Shown piece after piece: positions 50,195 to 58,600 of a stretch of DNA of 64,000 nucleotides. This stretch comes from an uncultured Oscillospiraceae bacterium (lineage in GTDB: Bacteria; Bacillota; Clostridia; Oscillospirales; Oscillospiraceae): the NCBI GenBank assembly GCA_934654755.1, contig CAKUGQ010000007.1:25787-89786 (forward strand), written 5' to 3'. How positions within the stretch are numbered: position 1 is the stretch's first letter; each line of letters starts with the position of its first letter. Position numbers and translations under genes: made by a program. Below the pieces are notes generated by a model that was not told the DNA's origin, did no database searches, and was given only the letters and a program-made list of their open reading frames with translations.

Positions 50195-50689
50195 ATGTCC
50201 GAGCCTTTTGCCTGGACGCGTGAGGCGTTTGAGGCGTTTTACGAACGGAATTACCGCTTGGTTTATCGTGTTTGCTATACCTATATGAAGAATCCGGAGG
50301 ATGCGGAGGATTGCACCGAGGACGTTTTTGTTAAGGTCTATACCGGAACGACGCAATTCCGGGATGAGTCGCACGAAAAAGCATGGCTGACGGTAACCTC
50401 CATGAACCTCTGCAAGGATCGTCTGAAGCATTGGTGGAGGCGGTCCGTCGATGCACTGGACGAGTGTCCGGAGCCTGCCGACAGCGGTGAGATCGCAATG
50501 GATGAAACACTGGAGGCGGTTATGAGACTGCCTGAGAAGTACAAGGACGTGGTTTATCTGTTTTACTACATGGAGTATAAAACCGATGAAATTGCTAAAA
50601 TGCTGAAAAAGCCGCCGTCCACCGTCCGGAATCATCTGCGCGAAGCGCGTGAGCTTTTGCGCAGACAGCTTGGAGGCTGTGCGTTATGA
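50195..50689 (+). CDS. ECF-type RNA polymerase sigma factor
   Basis: Sigma factor of 164 residues; ATG 50195 after AAAGGGGGAC. Region 2 (EAFEAFYERNYRLVYRVCYTYMKNPEDAEDCTEDVFVKVY) and region 4 (LPEKYKDVVYLFYYMEYKTDEIAKMLKKPPSTVRNHLREARELL) with the HTH are present, linked by an acidic segment; region 3 is absent. It overlaps the next gene by 4 nt (ATGA), the usual coupling of sigma and anti-sigma genes. Trigger unknown. Confidence 0.93.
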   Translation: MSEPFAWTREAFEAFYERNYRLVYRVCYTYMKNPEDAEDCTEDVFVKVYTGTTQFRDESHEKAWLTVTSMNLCKDRLKHWWRRSVDALDECPEPADSGEIAMDETLEAVMRLPEKYKDVVYLFYYMEYKTDEIAKMLKKPPSTVRNHLREARELLRRQLGGCAL

Positions 50690-51357
50690 AGGAGATTAAA
50701 AAATCATTGGAGGACATCGCACCCCGCGAAGGCGCCAAGGAGCGGATGCTTGAAAAAATCTATGACAAGGCCGAGACCGTTGCGGCTGTGCGCCGTGATG
50801 CTTCCGCATCGACGTCCGGTGGCAAGGCTGCACCGCAAAAGGGCAGGCGTCTTATGCGCTTGGTACTGCCGCTTGCAGCCTGCCTGTGCCTTGCCGTTTT
50901 TGGGCTTTCAAATCTGCTGTCCGACGGTGAGCCGCGCCCGCAGCCGCTTCCGACGGATGAGTTGACCGTTTGTGCCTATGCCAAAGTTTCCGGCGTTCAG
51001 GATTTCTCTGCGCTCAATGCTGCGGTGGCGGCTCCCGAGGGTGCGCAGACTGCGGAATATGCAATTTTGAACGGAGACGTCGCCTCCGTGGAGTTTGAAC
51101 TGAACGGTCATACCTACTATTTCCGTGCAACGGCAGACGATGCAGACATCAGCGGCTTACAGGGGGACGAGGAGACCGATTGCACCCCTGACGGTGCGGA
51201 CTATACGGTTGTTCGGCTGCGTATCGGTCGATGGTTTTGCCTGAAGCAGCGTTGGCAGAAGGACGGAGTGGTCTACTATCTGTCCAATACCGACGGAGCG
51301 ACCATCGATGAGCTGGAAGCGGTTTTCCTGCTGCTGCACAACGGTAAGACACAATAA
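50686..51357 (+). CDS. Probable membrane anti-sigma factor
   Basis: Protein of 223 residues. A cytoplasmic N-terminus with a helix (EIKKSLEDIAPREGAKERMLEKIYDKAE) that could hold the sigma factor, one transmembrane helix (about 57-77), and an extracytoplasmic domain of about 145 residues ending GATIDELEAVFLLLHNG. No zinc-binding HxxxCxxC motif, so it is not a ZAS-type. Gene order and coupling support the role. The outside domain may sense cell-surface stress. Confidence 0.8.
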   Translation: MKEIKKSLEDIAPREGAKERMLEKIYDKAETVAAVRRDASASTSGGKAAPQKGRRLMRLVLPLAACLCLAVFGLSNLLSDGEPRPQPLPTDELTVCAYAKVSGVQDFSALNAAVAAPEGAQTAEYAILNGDVASVEFELNGHTYYFRATADDADISGLQGDEETDCTPDGADYTVVRLRIGRWFCLKQRWQKDGVVYYLSNTDGATIDELEAVFLLLHNGKTQ

Positions 51358-51370
51358 GTTCACAAAAAAC

Positions 51371-51399
51371 CCCGACATTCTTCGCTGCCGGATCGTTAT
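51371..51399 (+). promoter_or_regulatory. Putative ECF-sigma promoter of the DUF4358 lipoprotein gene
   Basis: CCCGAC (51371-51376), 12 nt, CGGATCGTTAT (51389-51399), matching the element upstream of the sigma gene. It starts 14 nt after the anti-sigma stop, so the lipoprotein gene is probably its own transcription unit under the same sigma factor. Confidence 0.7.
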
Positions 51400-51466
51400 A
51401 CAGACAGAGGCGCGAAAACGCCGGATAAAATACATGAACCCAAAAATCAAAAGGAGAAAACAAAAC

Positions 51467-52546
51467 ATGAAGAAGTTGATCGTATTCTTGCTCGCGGCGG
51501 TGATGCTGTTCAGCCTTGCCGCCTGCTCCGACAACACCACGAAGCCCACAGACCCAACCAAGCCGTCGACAACCGACGATGATACGCCGACCGACAAGAC
51601 GGCTGATATGGACAAATCGCTTGCCAAAGGTCTTGGTACGGACGGCTACATCGTTTCCGTGGAGATTTCGAAGGATGATCTGAAAAACGTTTACGGACTG
51701 GACACCGATAAGATCACCAGCTTTACCGCCAAGAAAAACACGAAGTTTGAGGATATCGTGATTCTGCTGCAGGTGAAGGAAGGCTATGCGGATAAGGCCG
51801 TGGAGGCGCTGAATAAGGTGCTGGCCGAGGCTGTGAACAATGCCCGTAAGGGCGGCAACGCCGCCTCCCAGAAGCTGCTGGGCGCCCGCCTTTTCACCTC
51901 CGGAAATTATGTTGTGTATGTCATTGCCGGTAAGAGCTACGTCGGTACGGACGCTGCCGAGGAGAAAAAGGTTGCCGATATCGAGTATGCCAAGGTTGAT
52001 ACCATTGTTAAGGGCCTGTTCGGCAAGCTGCCGAAGAACTCGGCCGTGATTCCTCCCGAGAAGGATGACCAAAAGGACCTGACCGCCGCCGAACTGGAAA
52101 AGAAGCTCGCTGCCGCACTGGATGAGGGCTATCTGGCTACCGTTGAGATCAAAAAGGACGACCTGAAGAGCGCCTACGGACTGGACGACACGCAGATCGA
52201 TGCCTTTGTAGCCAAGGTGAACGAGAACGGTGAGGATGTGGTTATCGTTCTGACCGTGAAGGACGGTTATGCAGACAAGGCGGTCGAGGCTCTGAACAAG
52301 GCCTATACCGAGATGGTCAAGGCGGCGTCTCAAGACGGTAAGACCGCTTCCCAGAAGCTGATGAACGCCAGACTGTATCAGGAAGGCAATACCGTGATTT
52401 TCGCCATTACGGGCGCTAACTACGACGGTGCCGACGCCGCCGCGGAAAAGACCCTTGCCGAGGGCGAATATGCCAAGCTCGACGCAGTCGTGAAGGAAGC
52501 TTTCGGCAAGGAGCTTGCCAACGTGATCGTGACGCAGAAGGGTTAA
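51467..52546 (+). CDS. Lipoprotein with two DUF4358-like domains
   Basis: Surface lipoprotein of 359 residues; ATG 51467 after AAAAGGAGAAAAC. Lipobox SLAAC (Cys20) then a Thr/Pro/Asp stalk. Two tandem copies of one domain follow (about 50-200 and 225-355), recognised by repeated pairs: DGYIVSVEISKDDLKNVYGLDTDKI and EGYLATVEIKKDDLKSAYGLDDTQI; EGYADKAVEALNKVLAE and DGYADKAVEALNKAYTE; GNYVVYVIAGKSYVG and GNTVIFAITGANYDG. DUF4358 has no known function. Likely output of the upstream ECF system. Confidence 0.87.
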   Translation: MKKLIVFLLAAVMLFSLAACSDNTTKPTDPTKPSTTDDDTPTDKTADMDKSLAKGLGTDGYIVSVEISKDDLKNVYGLDTDKITSFTAKKNTKFEDIVILLQVKEGYADKAVEALNKVLAEAVNNARKGGNAASQKLLGARLFTSGNYVVYVIAGKSYVGTDAAEEKKVADIEYAKVDTIVKGLFGKLPKNSAVIPPEKDDQKDLTAAELEKKLAAALDEGYLATVEIKKDDLKSAYGLDDTQIDAFVAKVNENGEDVVIVLTVKDGYADKAVEALNKAYTEMVKAASQDGKTASQKLMNARLYQEGNTVIFAITGANYDGADAAAEKTLAEGEYAKLDAVVKEAFGKELANVIVTQKG

Positions 52547-52592
52547 TTGACGATTCTGAAGTTTCTTCATCGATAAATATTCCTTCCCAAAA

Positions 52593-52624
52593 GACCCCCC
52601 TGCGGCTTACGCCGCAGGGGGGTC
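52593..52624 (-). terminator. Terminator between the lipoprotein and ROK-like genes
   Basis: Perfect 14-bp stem GACCCCCCTGCGGC/GCCGCAGGGGGGTC, loop TTAC, followed on the minus strand by TTTTGGG. It lies between convergent genes and is a close variant of the hairpin at 11395-11420. Confidence 0.85.
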
Positions 52625-52643
52625 AAATCTATTGACGGGGAAA

Positions 52644-54341
52644 TCACATCAGCGCGTAGTAGATCGATGCGATTGCCTGACCGAACTGGGCAACGGTCGG
52701 ACCGTGCTGTGCTGCGAGCTGCGCCATAAGCGGGGAATTGGCCATTGACTCATCCGGCGCCCGGAGCACCAGATCGGGGCAGATCTCCGCGAGGCCCTGT
52801 GCAAGCAGCGTAAAGCATGCGGGTAGTTTGACAAAGCGTCCGAATAGGAAACGAAAATGTGTTTTCGGTGCGAGCAGCCATTCCGCTTCCAGACAGACGT
52901 GACCGAGATTCCTGCCGATGTCGAGGAAGACTGCGCGGGCGGCTTTGCTCCCGTCTTGTGCCGCCTGCATCAGATGCTCCAAACAGGGCTTACGGAGCTG
53001 TGCGGGTAGGAGCAGCAGACCGTCCCGTACTTCGGTAAAGCCGTCGAGCAAATGAGGGTCACTTGCCCATGCAAGCCGGAATGCAGCCGCCTGGCCGACA
53101 TAACGGCGCGCGCCGGCCATGCCGGAGTTTTCGTTGCGTACACTGCGCAGATCATCCGGTGCAAGGTTTGCACTGTGTGCGCTGCCCAGATCGAGCAAAA
53201 AGTCATAAAGCTCCATCGGTACTTGCGGAATGGAACCGTCCGGCTCGAGCCATCCGGTGCCGAGATCCGTGCCGAGCGCGTGTGCGATGACGCCGTCGGC
53301 AAGGAGTGTGCTCTGTCCGCCTGCGCAAAGCTCCAATGCGGCGGCGAAGGCTGCCATGTGGCCGTCATTGATAATTCGAATGGGTGCGTTCTCCCTGCAA
53401 AGCGGTTTGAGAAGCTCACGAAGCTCGCGCAGCTCTGCAAACTGTGCTTCGTAGTTTCGCGAGGTGTTTTGACGCATGGCGCGGGTTTTAGGCGTCTCAC
53501 CGCCGACGATTCGGTCGGAGATGACCACGTCCGGAAAGCTGATGCCGAGCGCGTCGAACCGAACGGTGGGAAGCGTGTCGACGACCGCCTGCATTTCCGC
53601 AAGCGTAGCACCCTTTTCCAGAGCGCACAGCAGGGTAGAGGCCGGATTCTGCACCGCTGCGCGACAGGCCATCAGGCGCAGCAAAAGCATAATGGGACGG
53701 ATCAAATCCTCAACGTTCGGGTAGGCAGCGGGGTTCCAGTCAAATTCCTTGCAGCAAAGGAGCATCCCGTCACGACTTATCGCGAGCTTGATGTCCGTTC
53801 CGCCGATATCCATACCGCATACGATTCCATGTGCTGCTTTCGCAAGACAGGCTGACAGTTTTTCCGGAAGTACTGCCGTCGGCTTTGCCGTTTCCAACGG
53901 GATCGGACGATAGTCCGCCGCGTCACATACGGCAAATTCCAGTGGGGACTTTCCCAGTGTGCGGCAGAGCCGGTCAGCTATGGCTGTTACTTTGCCGTAG
54001 CCGCTATGTTCATCCGCACCGAGCTGAAACAGAGTGGGTAGCTCGTTAAGAAGCTCATGTGCCTGCGTCTCGGAGGGGTCAAGGTAGAATTCCAGCCGCT
54101 GCGCACTCAGAGCCGAGAGCAGATTATAGACGGTCGCACAGAGATATCGGCGAAGTGTCTCGCGCTGTGCCGGTGTCTGCGGGCGAGGCAGAGGCAGGGG
54201 AAAATCACGTATGGAGCCGTCCGCGCCGATGCGGCGCAGCGTCAGACGGACGGCATTCGGGTCGGTGGCAAAACGGGCGCGGAGCGTATCCAGCCAGAGC
54301 GGATTATCGTTTTGTGCATCCGAGAAAAGGTGTTCCTGCAT
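52644..54341 (-). CDS. ROK-like sugar kinase/regulator-fold protein with long N-terminal extension
   Basis: Protein of 565 residues. Residues about 173-560 hold an ASKHA/ROK fold with phosphate-1 motif MDIGGTDIKLAIS (177-189), RIINDGHMAAFAAALE and GTDLGTGWLEPDGSIPQ. The CxCGxxGCxE zinc motif of classical ROK proteins is not seen. The first about 170 residues match nothing I recognise and have no HTH. Its place after the iron-type ABC transporter, behind a partial terminator, suggests a sugar kinase or regulator. Function uncertain. Confidence 0.7.
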   Translation of the reverse strand: MQEHLFSDAQNDNPLWLDTLRARFATDPNAVRLTLRRIGADGSIRDFPLPLPRPQTPAQRETLRRYLCATVYNLLSALSAQRLEFYLDPSETQAHELLNELPTLFQLGADEHSGYGKVTAIADRLCRTLGKSPLEFAVCDAADYRPIPLETAKPTAVLPEKLSACLAKAAHGIVCGMDIGGTDIKLAISRDGMLLCCKEFDWNPAAYPNVEDLIRPIMLLLRLMACRAAVQNPASTLLCALEKGATLAEMQAVVDTLPTVRFDALGISFPDVVISDRIVGGETPKTRAMRQNTSRNYEAQFAELRELRELLKPLCRENAPIRIINDGHMAAFAAALELCAGGQSTLLADGVIAHALGTDLGTGWLEPDGSIPQVPMELYDFLLDLGSAHSANLAPDDLRSVRNENSGMAGARRYVGQAAAFRLAWASDPHLLDGFTEVRDGLLLLPAQLRKPCLEHLMQAAQDGSKAARAVFLDIGRNLGHVCLEAEWLLAPKTHFRFLFGRFVKLPACFTLLAQGLAEICPDLVLRAPDESMANSPLMAQLAAQHGPTVAQFGQAIASIYYALM

Positions 54342-54358
54342 TTTTGAATCCTCCCGAA

Positions 54359-54383
54359 AAAGCCGCCCGCAAGGGGCGGCTTT
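54359..54383 (-). terminator. Terminator after the ferric-type ABC ATPase gene
   Basis: AAAGCCGCCC/GGGCGGCTTT, loop GCAAG, followed on the minus strand by TTC after a T-run. The ROK-like gene starts just beyond, so read-through would be needed to co-transcribe it. Confidence 0.8.
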
Positions 54384-54389
54384 CGAAGC

Positions 54390-55466
54390 TTAAATAATAT
54401 GGATGGAGTCGGCTGTAAAATCGAGGAAGCAATGCTCGCCTACGGCGTAGATACGTTTGTTTTTCGGATTCGGTTCCGTGAGTTTGACAAGCGTATCGCC
54501 GACCATGACGTGATAGTTCTGATAACTGCCCATGAAGCACGAGAGCACGACTCGGCAGGGAAGCACGCCTTGATCGGCCAGGGATGCCGCCTCCGGACGC
54601 AGGACAATGGTGTACTCCTGTCCGGGCTGCATATGCTCTGTGGCTTCCACTGTAAAGGGATGCTCACCGATCAGCAGCTCGGCCTTTCTGCCGTCAAGCC
54701 GCGTGAGTTTGCCCTTGAGGAAGTTTGCCTCGCCGATGAAGTCGGCGACGAACTCGTTTTTCGGGCGATGGTAGATCTCCTGCGGTGTACCCATCTGCTC
54801 GACAACACCCTTGTTCATGATGATGATCTTGTCCGAAAGCGCCATGGCTTCGGACTGGTCATGTGTAACATAAACGGCAGTAATGCCGACTTCCTGCTGA
54901 ATACGGCGAATCTCCGTGCGCATGGACACACGCAGCTTGGCATCCAGATTGGACAGAGGCTCGTCGAACAGCAGCACGCTCGGCTCGATGACAAGCGCAC
55001 GCGCCAGTGCGACGCGCTGCTGCTGGCCGCCGGAGAGCTGATTGGTCATGCGGCCTTCCATTCCGTTCAGCTCGACCAGATCAAGAATGTGCATCACGCG
55101 CTCGCGAATTTCCTGCTTTGGCACTTTGCGGAGTTTCAGACCATAAGCCACATTGTCGAATACATTGTAGTGCGGCAGCAGAGCGTAGCTCTGGAATACC
55201 ATCGCGGTATCACGCTTGTTGGGCGTGAGCTTGTTGATCGGTGTGTCGCCAAGATAAATCTCGCCCTCGTCCGGACTTTCAAAGCCGGCGATCATGCGCA
55301 GGGTCGTTGTTTTGCCACAGCCGGAGGGGCCAAGCAGGGTCACAAAGCTGCCCGGTTCAATGGTCAGGCAAGTATCCTTGACGGCGTAGAATTCCTTATG
55401 CGTTTTGGGATCCTGATAGATTTTGGAGATATGATCCAGACGGACTCCCTTTTTTGCTTTTTCCAT
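54390..55466 (-). CDS. ABC transporter ATPase (FbpC/PotA-like)
   Basis: ATPase of 358 residues. Walker A GPSGCGKTTTLR (near 42), Q-loop MVFQSYALLPHYN, signature LSGGQQQR, Walker B VLLFDEPLSNLD, and a C-terminal TOBE-like regulatory domain of about 110 residues. It is 2 nt after the permease gene. The FbpC/AfuC, PotA and PhnT families look alike here; the binding protein decides. Confidence 0.92.
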   Translation of the reverse strand: MEKAKKGVRLDHISKIYQDPKTHKEFYAVKDTCLTIEPGSFVTLLGPSGCGKTTTLRMIAGFESPDEGEIYLGDTPINKLTPNKRDTAMVFQSYALLPHYNVFDNVAYGLKLRKVPKQEIRERVMHILDLVELNGMEGRMTNQLSGGQQQRVALARALVIEPSVLLFDEPLSNLDAKLRVSMRTEIRRIQQEVGITAVYVTHDQSEAMALSDKIIIMNKGVVEQMGTPQEIYHRPKNEFVADFIGEANFLKGKLTRLDGRKAELLIGEHPFTVEATEHMQPGQEYTIVLRPEAASLADQGVLPCRVVLSCFMGSYQNYHVMVGDTLVKLTEPNPKNKRIYAVGEHCFLDFTADSIHII

Positions 55467-55468
55467 AC

Positions 55469-57184
55469 TTAGTTCTCCTCCTTAAGTTTTCTGCTGGTGC
55501 CGAAGTATTTGATGAACAGGTTCATCAGCATAACCGAGCCATAGGTAATGATAATCAGAATGGTGGCAAAGGCGCAGGCAAGGCTGTAGGAGCCTTTTTC
55601 CGCAAATTCATTGATTTGCACGGTAATCAGCAGGACTTTCGGCGTGACGAGCAGGATGATGGCGGAAATTGCCGTAATCGAGCGGACGAAAGCGGTCACA
55701 AGGCCGGAAAGGAACGAGTCCTTGATCAATGGCAGCGTGACAGTCATAAAGACACGGAAGCTGTTTGCGCCCATGTCATATGCGGATTCTTCAATGGATT
55801 TGTCGATCTGGCGCAGGGCGGAGATACCGCTGCGCGTACCTGTCGGCAGACTGCGGACAACAAAGACAATAATCAGAATTGCTGCCGTTCCGTAAAGTCC
55901 CTGAAGGAAGCCGGTGCGGAAGAGGCCGCCGGAGAAGCCGCGGATGTAGCCGACACCGAGCACCGTGCCGGGTACAGCCATTGCCAGCATGGACACGGCT
56001 TCGATAAAGCCCTTGGATTTGAATTTCCGCTTGACGACAAGGTAGGAGATGATCATGCTCAGGAGAGCCGTAATCGGTGCGGCGATCAGGCTCAGCCGGA
56101 ATGAATCCCAGAAGGCTTCCAGACCGTGATAGCTGGTAAAGACGAGCTTGAACCATTTTCCGGTCAACGGGAAGAACTTATAACCCCAAGTGGGGAACAG
56201 TGCGCCGATCGGGACGCAGAGATACATCATGATGACGAACAGAGCCGTAGCGGAGCAGAGAATCGTCAGAGGGATCTTTACACTGCGGTCTTCAATCAGC
56301 ATTCTGGCACGAGAGGCTTTGCCGGTCAGAGTCGCGGCAGTCTTGCGTTCCAGATAGTATTTCTGAACGGCGAACATCAACAAAGTGATGCATAGAAGGA
56401 CGACGGCCATTGCAGCGGCGCCGACCTTGTCATAAGAGCCGGTGATTTGCAGGTAAATGGTAGTTGCAAGGGTATCATAGGAACCGCCGATCAACATGGG
56501 GTTTGCAAAGTCGGCAATGGATTCGATGAAGGTGACGAGGAAGGCATTGCCCAGACCCGGCAGGATCAGCGGAAGCGTTACGCTGGTAAAGACCTTCCAG
56601 CGGCTTGCCCCCATATCGCGCGCGGCTTCTTCGAGCGAGGGGTCGATATTTTTCAGCAGACCCTTGAGCATCATATAACACACGGGGAAGAAGGTCAGCG
56701 TTTGCACAATAACAATGCCCCAGTAGCCGTAAACACTGTTGTCATAGATGCCGAGCAGGTGTCGTGTGATGAGACCGGAGCGGCCGAACAGCAGGATCAT
56801 TGACAGCGACAGCACAAAGGGAGGCGAGACGACGGGGAGCGTCGAGACGACTTTAAACAGACCGCCGACGGCCTTATTCATGCGCACATAGACCTCAACA
56901 TAGGCAAACAGCAGGCCGACAAGCGTGGAGAGAATGCCGACAAGGAAACCGACCTTGAGCGTATTTGTAATGGATTTTGTGAAGGTAGGCATTTGGAAAA
57001 TGCGTTCAAAGGCGGAAAACGAGAAGCCGTTTCCGTCCCCGACAAAGCTGTCTACCAGCAAAATCGCCAGCGGATAGAGAATAAACAGTGTTAAAAAAGT
57101 GATGAGAAGGATGATCGTCGTCATCATGATGGGGTCCGCCATCAGCTTGCGTCGATCAAGTCTTGCACTCTGTGTCCTTGCCAT
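55469..57184 (-). CDS. Fused two-domain ABC permease (FbpB/AfuB-like)
   Basis: Membrane protein of 571 residues with two BPD_transp_1 domains, each with an EAA loop: EEAARDMGASRWKVFTSVTLPL (first half) and EESAYDMGANSFRVFMTVTLPL (second half). About twelve helices. Fused permeases of this kind serve ferric iron, 2-aminoethylphosphonate or thiamine importers. Lies between the binding-protein and ATPase genes. Confidence 0.92.
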   Translation of the reverse strand: MARTQSARLDRRKLMADPIMMTTIILLITFLTLFILYPLAILLVDSFVGDGNGFSFSAFERIFQMPTFTKSITNTLKVGFLVGILSTLVGLLFAYVEVYVRMNKAVGGLFKVVSTLPVVSPPFVLSLSMILLFGRSGLITRHLLGIYDNSVYGYWGIVIVQTLTFFPVCYMMLKGLLKNIDPSLEEAARDMGASRWKVFTSVTLPLILPGLGNAFLVTFIESIADFANPMLIGGSYDTLATTIYLQITGSYDKVGAAAMAVVLLCITLLMFAVQKYYLERKTAATLTGKASRARMLIEDRSVKIPLTILCSATALFVIMMYLCVPIGALFPTWGYKFFPLTGKWFKLVFTSYHGLEAFWDSFRLSLIAAPITALLSMIISYLVVKRKFKSKGFIEAVSMLAMAVPGTVLGVGYIRGFSGGLFRTGFLQGLYGTAAILIIVFVVRSLPTGTRSGISALRQIDKSIEESAYDMGANSFRVFMTVTLPLIKDSFLSGLVTAFVRSITAISAIILLVTPKVLLITVQINEFAEKGSYSLACAFATILIIITYGSVMLMNLFIKYFGTSRKLKEEN

Positions 57185-57298
57185 GGGACTCTCCTCTCAG
57201 TAACGAAATTCTGTGTCTGTAAGTATGTTTTTGCGAGTAAAAAAGCACAGGGGCGGCGGCTTCTGCCGCCGCCCCGAAAGAAAGCAGCTTATGTACGA

Positions 57299-58429
57299 TT
57301 ACTTGGTCTGGAAGCGATCGTCACCAGTTTCGGAGCCGGCGTTGGCCAGCGCCTTCATGACCTCTTCCACATAGGTTTTGATGTTCTTGGTAGCGTCATC
57401 GAAGTCATAATCCATGACATTGTTGGGATCCAGGCCGAAGTCTTTTGCAGCCTGCGGCTGGGTCGCGTTGTCGATGACCAGGAACTGGTAAGAACCATGG
57501 CTTGCAGCCTGATTGACGCAGGAGGGGCTCAGGGCGTATTCGATCCACAGCTTGGCAGCGGCGGTATGCTTTGCACCCTTGAACATGGCCGTAGCGCCGA
57601 TTTCGCAGGAGGTGCCGCTCGACGGGATAATGAGCTGAATGTTCTTGTAACCGTTGTCGAGAATCTGGGTAATGCCGTCATGCAGGAAGCCGATGCCGAT
57701 GATGCATTCGCCTGTGCCGACGTTCTTAGACGGGCCGGAACCGGATTTGGTGTAGACGTGGATGTTCTTATCCAGATCGACCAGATACTGGATGCCTTCG
57801 TCGTGACCGTACTTCTGGATCATGGTATTAATGACCAGCTTTGCGGTACCGGCAGTGTTGTAGTTGGACAGCCAGATCAGATCCTTGTATTCGGGCTTAA
57901 GTAGGTCGGCCCAATCCTTCGGAGCCTCAAGGCCCTTGCGGGTCAGCTCGTCGGTGTTGACCATAAAGCCGAGGATACCGGTGTAGATGCCGTACCACAT
58001 ACCGTCGGAGTGCTTGTACTGCGGCTTGGTGATGTGCGAGGCGTTCTTCGCTTCGTACTTCTCAAGCAGGTTTTCGGCGGCGGCTACGTTGTAGGGATCG
58101 GTTGTGCCGCCGAACCAGACGTCAGCGGACGGGTTGCCGTTTTCCTCTTCGACCTTGGACAGAACCTCGCCGGTAGACAGGCGCTGGTACTCAACCTTGA
58201 TGCCGAAGATATCCTGGAAGTTCTTGCAGGCAGCGGCCAGATACTCCTCCTCGCAGGAGCCGTAAACGACGAGTTCGCCTTCGGCCTGCGCCTCTTTGAT
58301 GAGGTCTTCCATGCCATTGAAATACTCAGGATAGCTGCCGGTGTTGTCGGAGTTGTCGTCGTTGGGCTTGCAGCCAAACAGGCAGGCAACCATGGCAAGC
58401 GCCATCAGCAGTGCGATGAGCTTCTTCAT
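57299..58429 (-). CDS. ABC substrate-binding lipoprotein (FbpA/AfuA-like)
   Basis: Extracytoplasmic type II binding protein of 376 residues; ATG 58429 after CGGAGGAAAAG. Lipobox CLFGC (Cys20), then GELVVYGSCEEEYLAAACKNFQDIFGIKVEYQRLSTGEVL, the opening of the AfuA/FbpA group, and late SNYNTAGTAKLVINT. I cannot see the paired C-terminal tyrosines of FbpA clearly, so iron is likely but phosphonate, phosphosugar or thiamine are alternatives. First gene of the operon. Confidence 0.9.
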   Translation of the reverse strand: MKKLIALLMALAMVACLFGCKPNDDNSDNTGSYPEYFNGMEDLIKEAQAEGELVVYGSCEEEYLAAACKNFQDIFGIKVEYQRLSTGEVLSKVEEENGNPSADVWFGGTTDPYNVAAAENLLEKYEAKNASHITKPQYKHSDGMWYGIYTGILGFMVNTDELTRKGLEAPKDWADLLKPEYKDLIWLSNYNTAGTAKLVINTMIQKYGHDEGIQYLVDLDKNIHVYTKSGSGPSKNVGTGECIIGIGFLHDGITQILDNGYKNIQLIIPSSGTSCEIGATAMFKGAKHTAAAKLWIEYALSPSCVNQAASHGSYQFLVIDNATQPQAAKDFGLDPNNVMDYDFDDATKNIKTYVEEVMKALANAGSETGDDRFQTK

Positions 58430-58481
58430 TTTCTTTTCCTCCGTTAAATCATTTTGCAACACAGAAGTGCTGTATGGACAA

Positions 58482-58510
58482 ATTATACCTTCTGCCCTAG
58501 CAAATGTCAA
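58482..58510 (-). promoter_or_regulatory. Promoter of the ferric-type importer operon
   Basis: On the minus strand TTGACA (58505-58510), 17 nt, TATAAT (58482-58487): full consensus. No obvious Fur box overlaps it. Confidence 0.88.
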
Positions 58511-58600
58511 TCATTTTATTCTTATTTTCCGCAAAAAACAGTTGAATTTCACCAAGTGAAGGGTATGCATGGAAGAACAGTGCAGTTGTTCTGCATAGAC

